A stretch of 15,124 nt of DNA from Bacteroidales bacterium UBA6408 (GTDB lineage Bacteria > Bacteroidota > Bacteroidia > Bacteroidales > UBA932), in NCBI GenBank assembly GCA_002439805.1, contig DJPQ01000001.1, positions 1-15,124 of the forward strand, in the 5' to 3' direction. Of the stretch, positions 1 to 6,725 are shown piece after piece. The position numbers were made by a program, and so were the translations under genes. Position 1 is the first letter of the stretch. Every line of letters begins with the position of its first letter. The notes under the pieces were generated by a model. The model was not told the DNA's origin, did no database searches, and saw only the letters and a program-made list of their open reading frames with translations.

Positions 1-2459
1 ACGAGGTCGGCTGAGTACATCACGAGAAGCTGTGGCTTGCCGTCGAACTCATAGGCCGCGAGAACGGCGAGGTTCTCCGCCTCCTTCTGGAGCATGAACG
101 CGGCGTTCTTGAGCATCGCGGGGTCGTCGCTCTTGCGCAGAACCACGGTGCGGATGCCGTTGATGTCCTTCGCCTCGTCGAGAAGCACCTGCTTGAACGC
201 GGCGGCCTTCTCCTTGGCCACGTTCTCGATTTCCTTCCTGAAGCCGTCGTTCTCGTCGATGAGCTTCCTTATCGCGAGCGCGAGGTCAGGGGCGTTGTTG
301 AACAGTGCCCTTGCGCTGCGCAGGGTGTTCTCCATCATGTCGACGATGTTCTCCGCAGCGAGTCCGGTCCGTGCCTCGATTCTTCTGATTCCGGCAGCGA
401 TTGCGCTTTCGGAGACAATCTTGAAGAAGCCGATGTTGCCGGTCGCCGAGGTGTGGCATCCGCCGCAGAGTTCAACAGAATCTCCGAAGCGAACGATGCG
501 GACGCGGTCTCCGTATTTCTCTCCGAACAGCGCCATCGCTCCCATGGCCTTCGCGTCCTCCATAGTTCCGTTCCTCTTCTCGATGAGAGGGAAGTTGCAG
601 CGAATCAGCTCATTGACCCTCTTCTCAACCTTGTCGATCTGCTCGTCGCTCATCTTCTCGAAATGCGAGAAGTCGAAGCGGAAATAGTCCGGAGTCACGA
701 ACGAGCCTTTCTGCTCGACGTGCGTTCCGAGAATCTCGCGGAGCGCCTGATGGAGAAGATGCGTACAGCTGTGGTTGTTCTCGATGCAGTGCCTGCGCGC
801 GGCATCGACCACGAGGCGGAAGCTGCCGGTGCAGTCTGAAGGAAGTTTCTCCGCAATGTGAATCGTGAGGTTATTCTCCTTCACCGTATCGAGAATTTTT
901 ATCCTCTCTCCGTCTTCCGACTCGATGTATCCGGTGTCGCCTACCTGTCCGCCCATCTCGCCGTAGAAAGGAGTGCGGTCGAACACGAGCTGAATCATCT
1001 CCCTGTTCTTCTGTTTCACTGTCCTGTGGCGCGTGAGCCTTGCCCCGTCAATCTCCGTGAAATCGTAGCCGAGGAACTCTACGTTGTCGCAGTGGTGGAA
1101 CTCAACCCAGTCGCCGAACTCGTTCGCCGTGGCGTTGCGGGCCCTGTCCTTCTGTTTCTTGAGCTCAACCTCAAACCCTTCGAGGTCGATGGTATATCCC
1201 TTTTCAGACGCGATGAGCTCGCTCAGGTCAATCGGGAACCCGAAGGTGTCATAGAGCGTGAAAGCGTCCTCTCCCGTGATGACCTTTGTGTCGGAGCATT
1301 TCTCCATAATGCTGTCAATCAGCCTGATGCCCCTGTCGAGAGTGCGGAGGAAAGCAAGTTCCTCTTCCTTGATGACCTTCTCGATGAGAGTCTGCTGGAG
1401 GGCGATTTCAGGATAATGCTCTCCCATGTCGCTCACTAGTTGTTCCACCAGGCGACAGAGGAAAGGCTCGTTGAACCCGAGGAAAGTGTAGCCGTAGCGT
1501 ACGGCGCGGCGAAGGATGCGGCGGATGACATAGCCTGCCTTCACGTTTGAAGGGAGCTGTCCGTCGGCGATGGCGAATGCGATCGCGCGGATGTGATCCG
1601 CGACTACCCTCATCGCGATGTCCGTATTCTCATCAGATCCGTATTTCTTACCTGAAAGTTCCTCGATCTTGTGGATCATCCCCGTGAACACGTCCGTGTC
1701 GTAGCTGCTCAGCTTGCCCTGAAGCGTCATGCAGAGACGCTCGAAGCCCATTCCCGTATCCACGTTCCTGTGAGGCAGGAGCTCAAGCGAGCCGTCTGCC
1801 TTGCGGTTGTACTGCATGAACACGAGGTTCCAGATTTCAATCACGAGATGGTGTCCCTTGTTCACGAGTTCGGCTCCCGGAACTGCCTTGCGCTCCTCGT
1901 CGCTTCTCAAATCCACATGAATCTCCGAGCATGGGCCGCACGGGCCGGTGTCTCCCATTTCCCAGAAGTTGTCATGCTTGTTGCCGAGCAGCACCCTGTC
2001 CGCAGGGAGGTGCGTGAGCCAGCGGTCGCGCGCCTCCGTGTCGAGCGATGTCCCGTCTTCCGCAGAACCCTCGAAGACCGTCGCGTAAAGCCTGTCCTTG
2101 TCAATCTTATAGACCTCCGTCAGAAGTTCCCAGGCCCAGTCGATAGCCTCGTTCTTGAAATAGTCCCCGAAGCTCCAGTTCCCCAGCATCTCGAACATCG
2201 TGTGGTGATAGGTGTCGTGTCCCACCTCCTCAAGGTCGTTGTGCTTCCCGCTGACTCTCAGACATTTCTGACTGTCCGTGGCGCGGGGGAACGGCGCGGG
2301 GCTGTTGCCGAGAAGCCAGTCCTTGAACTGGTTCATTCCGGCGTTTGTGAACATTAGGGTAGGGTCGTTCTTCACGACCATAGGCGCTGACGGCACGATT
2401 GTGTGCCCCTTTGAGGCAAAGAAGTCGAGATAGGCCTTGCGGATCTCTTTTGATGTCAT
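1..2459 (-). CDS. alaS: Alanyl-tRNA synthetase (3' end cut by the window)
   Basis: Attaches alanine to tRNA-Ala in the cytoplasm and removes mischarged serine or glycine. The minus-strand translation begins MTSKEIRKAYLDFFASKGH and continues with the family-typical PTLMFTNAGMNQFKD, GHDTYHHTMFEMLGNWSFGDYFK and MGDTGPCGPCSEIH blocks of the class II catalytic core. The editing domain shows HSCTH at residues 563-567 and CGGCH at 665-669, the zinc-binding HxxxH and CxxxH pairs, nearly at E. coli numbering. About 819 codons are inside the window; the last ~50, the end of the C-Ala domain, lie beyond base 1. An ATG one codon upstream (2462) is an equal alternative start. No strong Shine-Dalgarno sequence precedes either. 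The gene is divergent from the peptidase gene at 2599. Identity is essentially certain. Confidence 0.97.
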   Translation of the reverse strand, partial: MTSKEIRKAYLDFFASKGHTIVPSAPMVVKNDPTLMFTNAGMNQFKDWLLGNSPAPFPRATDSQKCLRVSGKHNDLEEVGHDTYHHTMFEMLGNWSFGDYFKNEAIDWAWELLTEVYKIDKDRLYATVFEGSAEDGTSLDTEARDRWLTHLPADRVLLGNKHDNFWEMGDTGPCGPCSEIHVDLRSDEERKAVPGAELVNKGHHLVIEIWNLVFMQYNRKADGSLELLPHRNVDTGMGFERLCMTLQGKLSSYDTDVFTGMIHKIEELSGKKYGSDENTDIAMRVVADHIRAIAFAIADGQLPSNVKAGYVIRRILRRAVRYGYTFLGFNEPFLCRLVEQLVSDMGEHYPEIALQQTLIEKVIKEEELAFLRTLDRGIRLIDSIMEKCSDTKVITGEDAFTLYDTFGFPIDLSELIASEKGYTIDLEGFEVELKKQKDRARNATANEFGDWVEFHHCDNVEFLGYDFTEIDGARLTRHRTVKQKNREMIQLVFDRTPFYGEMGGQVGDTGYIESEDGERIKILDTVKENNLTIHIAEKLPSDCTGSFRLVVDAARRHCIENNHSCTHLLHQALREILGTHVEQKGSFVTPDYFRFDFSHFEKMSDEQIDKVEKRVNELIRCNFPLIEKRNGTMEDAKAMGAMALFGEKYGDRVRIVRFGDSVELCGGCHTSATGNIGFFKIVSESAIAAGIRRIEARTGLAAENIVDMMENTLRSARALFNNAPDLALAIRKLIDENDGFRKEIENVAKEKAAAFKQVLLDEAKDINGIRTVVLRKSDDPAMLKNAAFMLQKEAENLAVLAAYEFDGKPQLLVMYSADL

Positions 2460-2556
2460 CATAATATCTTCAGTCTTTTATTTCACACTTGCGTAAAGCG
2501 TTTTCCGAGATGCGTCCGTTGAGTTTGAACTCCTTCCCGGAAAACATTTTAACCTG

Positions 2557-2564
2557 CAAAAGTA
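2557..2564 (-). promoter_or_regulatory. Putative alaS promoter, Bacteroidota -7 element
   Basis: Read on the minus strand the bases are TACTTTTG, an exact match to the TAnnTTTG element of Bacteroidota primary-sigma promoters, followed by the common GCAGG. It sits about 100 bases upstream of the alaS start, in an AT-rich spacer between two GC-rich genes. The upstream TTTG (minus strand, 2580-2577) is only 12 bases away, closer than the usual spacing, so the -33 half is not well supported. A transcript from here would have a leader of roughly 90 bases. Confidence 0.55.
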
Positions 2565-2586
2565 CAATAAATTTGGCAAAAAGCAT

Positions 2587-2594
2587 TATATTTG
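2587..2594 (+). promoter_or_regulatory. Putative promoter of the first M23 peptidase gene
   Basis: TATATTTG matches TAnnTTTG exactly and ends only four bases before the ATG at 2599. Transcription in this phylum usually begins a few bases after this element, so the message would be leaderless or nearly so. A TTTG lies at 2572-2575, but the 11-base gap is shorter than the usual -33/-7 spacing. The peptidase N-terminus conserved with its paralogue begins at this ATG, which argues against a later start. Confidence 0.5.
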
Positions 2595-2598
2595 CGGA

Positions 2599-3609
2599 AT
2601 GTCGGGGTTCAAAAAATATGTTTTCAACTCGGAGACGCTCTCTTACGAAGTGGATAAAGGCTACGCTAAGAGGAGGGCTTTCCGTGTCGTTTCCCTGATT
2701 GCCCTGAGCAGCCTTATGGCGTTCTTCAACCTTTGGATTCTGACCGGAGTGCTGGACGTGGAACTGCCCAAGACAACGCTGCTCAAAAAGAAAAACGCAG
2801 CGCTGCTCTCGCAGGTCGAGGTGCTGGGGACGGGAATACGGGAATATGACGAGAGGCTCACCGCCCTCCAGATGCGGGACAACGACATCTACCGCACTGT
2901 GCTGGGAATGAGCCGCATAGCCCCCGAGGTGAGGAACGCCGGATTTTCCGGGGCGAACCGCTACCTATGGCTTGACGATTCCGACTACAACGCGGGATTC
3001 CGTGCGGCGGTCGTGCGCACTGACGTGCTCCTGAAGAAGGCCTACATCCAGTCCAAGTCCTACGACGAGGTGGAGCGTCTGGCGAAACAGGCGGGGAATA
3101 TGGCCTCGTGCGTCCCGATAATACCGCCGATTAATCCGGACAGGAGAAAATATCACCTGTCGAGCCGCTTCGGACGGAGAATCGACCCGAAGTATCACCG
3201 TCCGGCCTTCCATCACGGACTGGATTTCGCGGCGAAGGTCGGCTACCCGGTCTATGCCACCGGAGACGGGGTCGTGGAATACGTAGGCCTCAGCATGTAT
3301 GGCTACGGCAACCAGATAGTCATCGACCACGGCTTCGGCTACAAGACGCGCTATGCCCACCTTAGCTTCGTGAACGTCGCCGAGGGAATGAGGGTCAGGA
3401 GGGGGGAGAACATCGGCAATGTAGGGAACTCCGGCAAATCGACGGGCGCTCATCTCCATTATGAGGTGATATACAAGGGCCGTCCGACCAACCCGATGAA
3501 CTATATGGACCTCGACATGACTACGGAGGAATATGCCACTATGGCCCAGGTCTCCGAGTCCGCCTCACGGCGTGTCGTAATACACCCAACACATAGAAAC
3601 AGGAGGTAG
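2599..3609 (+). CDS. Membrane-anchored LytM/M23 family peptidase (copy 1)
   Basis: Predicted zinc metallopeptidase of the LytM/M23 family, which cleaves peptide crosslinks in peptidoglycan or regulates such cleavage in the periplasm. A short cytoplasmic leader (FKKYVFNSETLSYE) is followed by one membrane segment at about residues 30-52, a coiled-coil-like stretch (about 55-95) ending in a NDIYR motif, and a C-terminal LytM domain (about 170-305). Metal and catalytic residues are intact: HHGLD (H205, D209), YAH (H254) and HLH (H285-H287). The family motif FGRRIDP is also present. Length (336 aa) is normal for Bacteroidota homologues encoded beside alaS. The gene is a tandem paralogue of the next one and the stop (3607-3609) is 50 bases before it, so the two are probably co-transcribed. 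The substrate is inferred from the family. Confidence 0.92.
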   Translation: MSGFKKYVFNSETLSYEVDKGYAKRRAFRVVSLIALSSLMAFFNLWILTGVLDVELPKTTLLKKKNAALLSQVEVLGTGIREYDERLTALQMRDNDIYRTVLGMSRIAPEVRNAGFSGANRYLWLDDSDYNAGFRAAVVRTDVLLKKAYIQSKSYDEVERLAKQAGNMASCVPIIPPINPDRRKYHLSSRFGRRIDPKYHRPAFHHGLDFAAKVGYPVYATGDGVVEYVGLSMYGYGNQIVIDHGFGYKTRYAHLSFVNVAEGMRVRRGENIGNVGNSGKSTGAHLHYEVIYKGRPTNPMNYMDLDMTTEEYATMAQVSESASRRVVIHPTHRNRR

Positions 3610-3663
3610 AATATGGAGGATAAAAGGCGCTTGAGCGCCGTGCGAAGAACAACGATAAAATGA
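3601..3663 (+). CDS. Possible 16-codon leader ORF before the second M23 gene
   Basis: ATG at 3613 opens a 16-residue ORF reading MEDKRRLSAVRRTTIK with stop TGA at 3661-3663. The listed span includes its ribosome binding site: AGGAGG at 3601-3606, six bases before the ATG, formed by the last two Arg codons of the upstream peptidase gene. Its stop overlaps the ATG of the next gene (3660-3662) as ATGA, the arrangement that allows translational coupling. The peptide is very basic (6 Arg/Lys in 16). No homologue is recognised; it may be a translated leader or chance. Confidence 0.35.
3626..3639 (+). promoter_or_regulatory. Small GC-rich hairpin in the leader between the M23 genes
   Basis: GGCGC (3626-3630) and GCGCC (3635-3639) form a perfect 5-bp stem with a TTGA loop, 20 bases before the ATG of the second peptidase gene. 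It has no following T-run, so it is not an intrinsic terminator. It lies inside the short leader ORF and could affect coupling between the two genes. The stem is short, so this is suggestive only. Confidence 0.3.
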
Positions 3664-4610
3664 AAAAACGGTACGAATTTGACAAGGACAGCCTCAGCAT
3701 GAGGAAGGAACGCCTGACTTTCAAGAAGTTCGGCGGCAGGTTCCTGTCGTTTGTCCTGCTCTCGCTCTCGCTGACAGTGGCGTTCTACCTCGTGTTCTCG
3801 CTCTGCTTCAACACAAAGACCGAGGCCGCCCTGAAGGAACAGAACCGGGCCTATGAGTCACAGCTTCCTGCCCTTCAGGAGAAGGCCGCAATGCTTTCCG
3901 CTGAAATACAGCGCCTTTCCGGGCGCGACAACCGGATTTACCGGGAGATTTTCCTCACCGATTCCCCGGAACTGGACCTGAGTTCATCGCTGGCCTTTCT
4001 GAGCGGTCTCGACACGGTTCCCGACACGGACATCGAGAAATACGCCGCGGTCAAGGCGGACACCCTCTGCGCGAAGGCTGCCCGCATCGAGGACAACATG
4101 AAGCGGGCGCTCGCGGCCGTCTCCGGGGAAGGGGCGGTCATCCCTCCGATGCACGCGCCGATAGAGCCTCTGTCCTACGCTCAGACCGGGGCTTCAGTCG
4201 GCGCCAAGATAAATCCCTACTACAAGGTCGAGACTCCTCACGCCGGTCTGGACATCATTTCCGAGGCCGACGTCCCGGTGCTTGCCGCCGCCGACGGAAC
4301 GGTGACCGAGGTCGTGCGCTCGATGAAGGGGCAGGGCAATATGGTGGAAATCACCCATGACGGCGGCTACACGACGAGGTATGCCCACCTTGCCGCAATC
4401 AATGTCCGCAAGGGCGCGAGGGTTCGCCGTGCTGCGGTCATCGGCCGCGTCGGAATCTCCGGCAACGCCTACGCTCCTCACCTGCACTACGAAGTCCGGC
4501 GCGACACCGTGGTTCTTAACCCGGTGAACCATTTTTTCGCGTCCGTCGGCCCGGAGGAATATTTCAATATGATGATAGTCTCCACAAACACCAAACAGTC
4601 AATGGATTAA
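3660..4610 (+). CDS. Membrane-anchored LytM/M23 family peptidase (copy 2)
   Basis: Paralogue of the preceding gene with the same plan: a cytoplasmic leader (KKRYEFDKDSLSMRKERL), a membrane segment at about residues 28-50, a coiled-coil-like stretch (about 55-95) ending in NRIYREI, and a LytM domain at the C-terminus (about 175-290). Zinc and catalytic residues are retained: HAGLD (H194, D198), YAH (H243) and HLH (H274-H276). It is therefore probably an active periplasmic murein peptidase. The motif FGxRxDP seen in copy 1 is degenerate here (VGAKINP), which suggests divergence in the substrate groove. Overall identity to copy 1 is low outside the motifs, so the duplication is old. There is no Shine-Dalgarno sequence of its own; the start overlaps the stop of a tiny leader ORF. 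Confidence 0.9.
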   Translation: MKKRYEFDKDSLSMRKERLTFKKFGGRFLSFVLLSLSLTVAFYLVFSLCFNTKTEAALKEQNRAYESQLPALQEKAAMLSAEIQRLSGRDNRIYREIFLTDSPELDLSSSLAFLSGLDTVPDTDIEKYAAVKADTLCAKAARIEDNMKRALAAVSGEGAVIPPMHAPIEPLSYAQTGASVGAKINPYYKVETPHAGLDIISEADVPVLAAADGTVTEVVRSMKGQGNMVEITHDGGYTTRYAHLAAINVRKGARVRRAAVIGRVGISGNAYAPHLHYEVRRDTVVLNPVNHFFASVGPEEYFNMMIVSTNTKQSMD

Positions 4611-4611
4611 C

Positions 4612-4642
4612 CTGTCATCTCGAGCAAAGCGAGAAATCTTTT
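4612..4642 (+). repeat. REP-like palindromic repeat unit
   Basis: The spacer after the second peptidase gene begins CTGTCATCTCGAGCAAAGCG and runs on through GAGAAATCTTTT. TCTCG (4618-4622) pairs with CGAGA (4630-4634) around an AGCAAAG loop. The wording closely resembles a short palindromic element (TGTCAT-TCGAGC-AAGCGAGAAATCT type) that recurs between genes in many bacterial genomes. I recall that family from general knowledge and cannot search for it. Only one copy is in this window. The T-rich end could also make it a weak terminator between the peptidase pair and the MerR gene. Confidence 0.5.
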
Positions 4643-4668
4643 AACAATAAGAGAAAATCTTTCAGATA

Positions 4669-4986
4669 ATGGAAAAAATATGCTACACGATAGGCGAGGT
4701 TGCCAAAGAACTCAGGGAGAACACCTCCACCGTCAGGTTCTGGAGTGACTCGTTCCCTAAGTTCCTGCGTCCTCTGCGCAACGCCAAGGGCAACAGGATT
4801 TATAGGCCGGAGGACATCGGGACCCTGCGCCTGATTCAGTTCCTCCTCAAGACTGAGCGGCTGACCATCGAGGGAGCCGCGAAGCGCATGATTGAGGACA
4901 AGAAGGGCGCTGAGAGAAAGTTCCGTGTCGTGGAGTCGCTCCTGTCCATAAGGGAACAGCTGGTGGAGATTGCAAAGGGGATGTGA
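4669..4986 (+). CDS. MerR-family transcriptional regulator
   Basis: A 105-residue protein with an N-terminal MerR winged helix-turn-helix. The first helix-turn-helix spans about residues 6-27 (YTIGEVAKELRENTSTVRFW) and the wing contains NRIYRPEDIGTLRLIQFLL. A second helix pair (about 60-72) and a short C-terminal helix for dimerisation follow. It has no effector-binding domain and no metal-binding cysteines beyond C5, so it is a short MerR-like DNA-binding protein rather than a metal or redox sensor of the classical kind. Small MerR proteins of this type are commonly found between the M23 and Nif3-like genes in Bacteroidota; targets are unknown. The start is the first ATG after the REP-like spacer. 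Confidence 0.88.
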   Translation: MEKICYTIGEVAKELRENTSTVRFWSDSFPKFLRPLRNAKGNRIYRPEDIGTLRLIQFLLKTERLTIEGAAKRMIEDKKGAERKFRVVESLLSIREQLVEIAKGM

Positions 4987-5056
4987 CCTGCCTTGACGGG
5001 AAACGCAGCATTTAACGGGATATTACGACAGTGTCTATATATAAGGTATGGCGACA

Positions 5057-5875
5057 ATGAATGACAACGAAAGACCGGTCCGCGTCCGCGACGTGATTGA
5101 CGTGATTCGCGGCTTCGCGCCCGAAGGCGTGCAGGAGAGCTGGGACAACAGCGGGCTCAGCGTCGGGGACGAGAATGCGGAGGTGACGGGCGTGCTTGTG
5201 GGCTTCGACTGCACTCCGGAACTCGTCGATGAGGCGGCGGGATGCGGTGCGAACCTCATCGTGACGCACCATCCGCTGATATTCGGCGGACTGAAGAGGA
5301 TAACTCCGGACGACTCTGTCGGGCTGGCCGTGATGAAGGCAATACGAGGGGGAATCTCGATTTATTCCGCCCACACGAGCGCAGACAAGGTCGTCGGGGG
5401 AGTCAGCTGGGCTATGGCGCGGAGGATGTCCCTTGAGGACGTCACGATTCTCGACCCCGACATGACGGTTTCCGTTCCGGGGAGGGAGTACGGGCTCGGG
5501 GCGGTCGGCAATCTTCCCGACCCGATGCCTGCGGAGGAAGCCGTGAAGGTCGTGAAGGAGGCATTCCGCGTTCCGGTGGTGAAGTCTTCGAGGCTGTGGC
5601 CGGGACTCGTGGTGAAGCGTGTGGCTGTCTGCGGCGGTTCGGGCTCGTCGCTGATTGCGAAGGCCCGCTCGGCGGGCGCACAGCTCTATCTCTGCGGCGA
5701 CATATCATATCACCATTTCTTCACTCCCGAAGGCTTCGTCGTAATGGATGTGGGCCATTATGAGAGCGAAGTCGATATTGTTGAAATTTTATTTTCCTTG
5801 ATTCGGAAAAATTTTCATACCTTTGCAGTTCGCGTTACGCGACTTGATTACACCAATCCGATATATTATTTCTAA
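5057..5875 (+). CDS. Nif3-like dinuclear metal centre protein
   Basis: Member of the NIF3/YbgI family (COG0327), hexameric proteins with two metal ions per subunit; their reaction is not established. Numbered from the ATG at 5057, the metal ligands are visible: THHP (H71, H72), HTSAD (H106, D110) and DVGHYESE (H234, E238). At 272 aa it is the short form without the PII-like insertion found in ~365 aa homologues. The C-terminal TFAVRVTRLDYTNPIYYF matches the usual family ending, so the gene is complete. ATG 5057 is preferred because TAAGG (5042-5046) is about 10 bases upstream; ATG 5048 would leave it one base away. The last 80 bases also contain a promoter-like element for the next gene. Confidence 0.9.
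   Translation: MNDNERPVRVRDVIDVIRGFAPEGVQESWDNSGLSVGDENAEVTGVLVGFDCTPELVDEAAGCGANLIVTHHPLIFGGLKRITPDDSVGLAVMKAIRGGISIYSAHTSADKVVGGVSWAMARRMSLEDVTILDPDMTVSVPGREYGLGAVGNLPDPMPAEEAVKVVKEAFRVPVVKSSRLWPGLVVKRVAVCGGSGSSLIAKARSAGAQLYLCGDISYHHFFTPEGFVVMDVGHYESEVDIVEILFSLIRKNFHTFAVRVTRLDYTNPIYYF
5797..5825 (+). promoter_or_regulatory. Promoter-like element inside the 3' end of the Nif3-like gene
   Basis: TACCTTTG at 5818-5825 matches TAnnTTTG exactly. CTTG at 5797-5800 (three of four bases of the -33 TTTG) lies 17 bases upstream, near the short end of accepted spacing. The surrounding ~60 bases are distinctly AT-rich compared with the rest of the gene. It would start a transcript about 50 bases before the zinc-ribbon gene and possibly dnaB. 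The bases also code for the conserved C-terminus of the Nif3-like protein. Confidence 0.5.
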
Positions 5876-5880
5876 GCGAT

Positions 5881-6699
5881 ATGGCTACAACAAAGAAAAC
5901 TAAGAAAATCGAGACCCCGATTGACCGCCACGAGACTTTCGTGTCAATCCAGAAGAACTTCGCGGACTCGGACATCAGCGTCGAGGAGAAGCTGAAGGCT
6001 CTCTATGACCTCCAGCAGACCGACTGCGCCATTGACAGGATTGTCCAGCTCCGGGGCGAGCTTCCTATGGAGGTCGAGAGGCTTGAGAATGAGATTGCCG
6101 ACCTTAAGGCCAAGTCCGCCCACATCTCGGCGATGATTGAGGAGTTCACGAGGGGCATTGCGGAGAACAAGCACAATATCGTGGAGTGCGATATGCAGAT
6201 TGAGAAGTACCGTTCGCAGCTCGACAACATTTCCAACAGCCGCGAGTACGACTCCATCAATAAGGAGATAGAGAATCAGGACCTGCTCCGCCAGATTGCC
6301 GAGAAGAACATCGGCGAGGCGAAGGAGAGGATTGCCGACAAGAAGGCCGACCTTGAGGTCATCAAGGAGAGGATTTCCGTCCGCAACGACGACCTCGCCG
6401 CAAAGAAGGAGGAACTTGCCTCCATCGTGGAGTCCACCGCCAAGGACGAGGCCGCTCTTCAGGCAAGGAGGGAGGCCTGCGCTGCCAAGATTGACGCGAG
6501 GACGATGAGCGCATACGAGCGCATCCGCGAGAGCAGCCACAACCACCTCGCCGTGGTGGGGATTTACAACGGAAACTCATGCGGCGGATGTTTCAACACC
6601 ATAGCTCCGCAGAAGCTGATTGACATCGCCTCCAACAAGAAGCTCATCATCTGCGAGTATTGCGGAAGGATTCTGGTGAACCCGGATTTTGAACAGTAG
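5881..6699 (+). CDS. Coiled-coil protein with C4-type zinc ribbon (COG1579 type)
   Basis: A 272-residue cytoplasmic protein. About residues 50-205 are a long, highly charged helical coiled coil, rich in Glu, Lys and Ile heptads. A C-terminal zinc ribbon follows, with SCGGCF (C234, C237) and CEYCGR (C258, C261). This architecture matches the C4-type zinc-ribbon/CT398-like family (COG1579), proposed to bind nucleic acids or act as a chaperone-like factor; no reaction is known. It contains the family signature NSREYDSINKEIE (residues 119-131). It starts five bases after the Nif3-like gene, and this pair is a conserved neighbourhood in Bacteroidota. It may also be transcribed from the promoter-like element at 5797-5825. 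Confidence 0.88.
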   Translation: MATTKKTKKIETPIDRHETFVSIQKNFADSDISVEEKLKALYDLQQTDCAIDRIVQLRGELPMEVERLENEIADLKAKSAHISAMIEEFTRGIAENKHNIVECDMQIEKYRSQLDNISNSREYDSINKEIENQDLLRQIAEKNIGEAKERIADKKADLEVIKERISVRNDDLAAKKEELASIVESTAKDEAALQARREACAAKIDARTMSAYERIRESSHNHLAVVGIYNGNSCGGCFNTIAPQKLIDIASNKKLIICEYCGRILVNPDFEQ

Positions 6700-6725
6700 T
6701 ATTTTACAGTTAAGACCTGCACAAC

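Noticed and set aside
94..2357. Several long plus-strand ORFs opposite alaS
   Set aside because: They are shadows of the GC-rich alaS gene on the minus strand, which shows continuous, recognisable AlaRS motifs. None of the plus-strand products resembles a protein family.
2521..2532. 12-bp interrupted palindrome GAGTTTGAACTC in the alaS leader, considered as an operator or T-box part
   Set aside because: Too short to stand out from chance. T-box riboswitches are not known from Bacteroidota, and no T-box sequence or specifier stem is visible.
2965..3459. Minus-strand ORF of about 160 codons opposite the first M23 gene
   Set aside because: It overlaps the LytM domain codons with intact catalytic motifs on the plus strand; the antisense product has no recognisable features.
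4987..5047. Spacer before the Nif3-like gene searched for a promoter
   Set aside because: It is AT-rich near 5036-5044, but neither TAnnTTTG nor a spaced -35/-10 pair is present.
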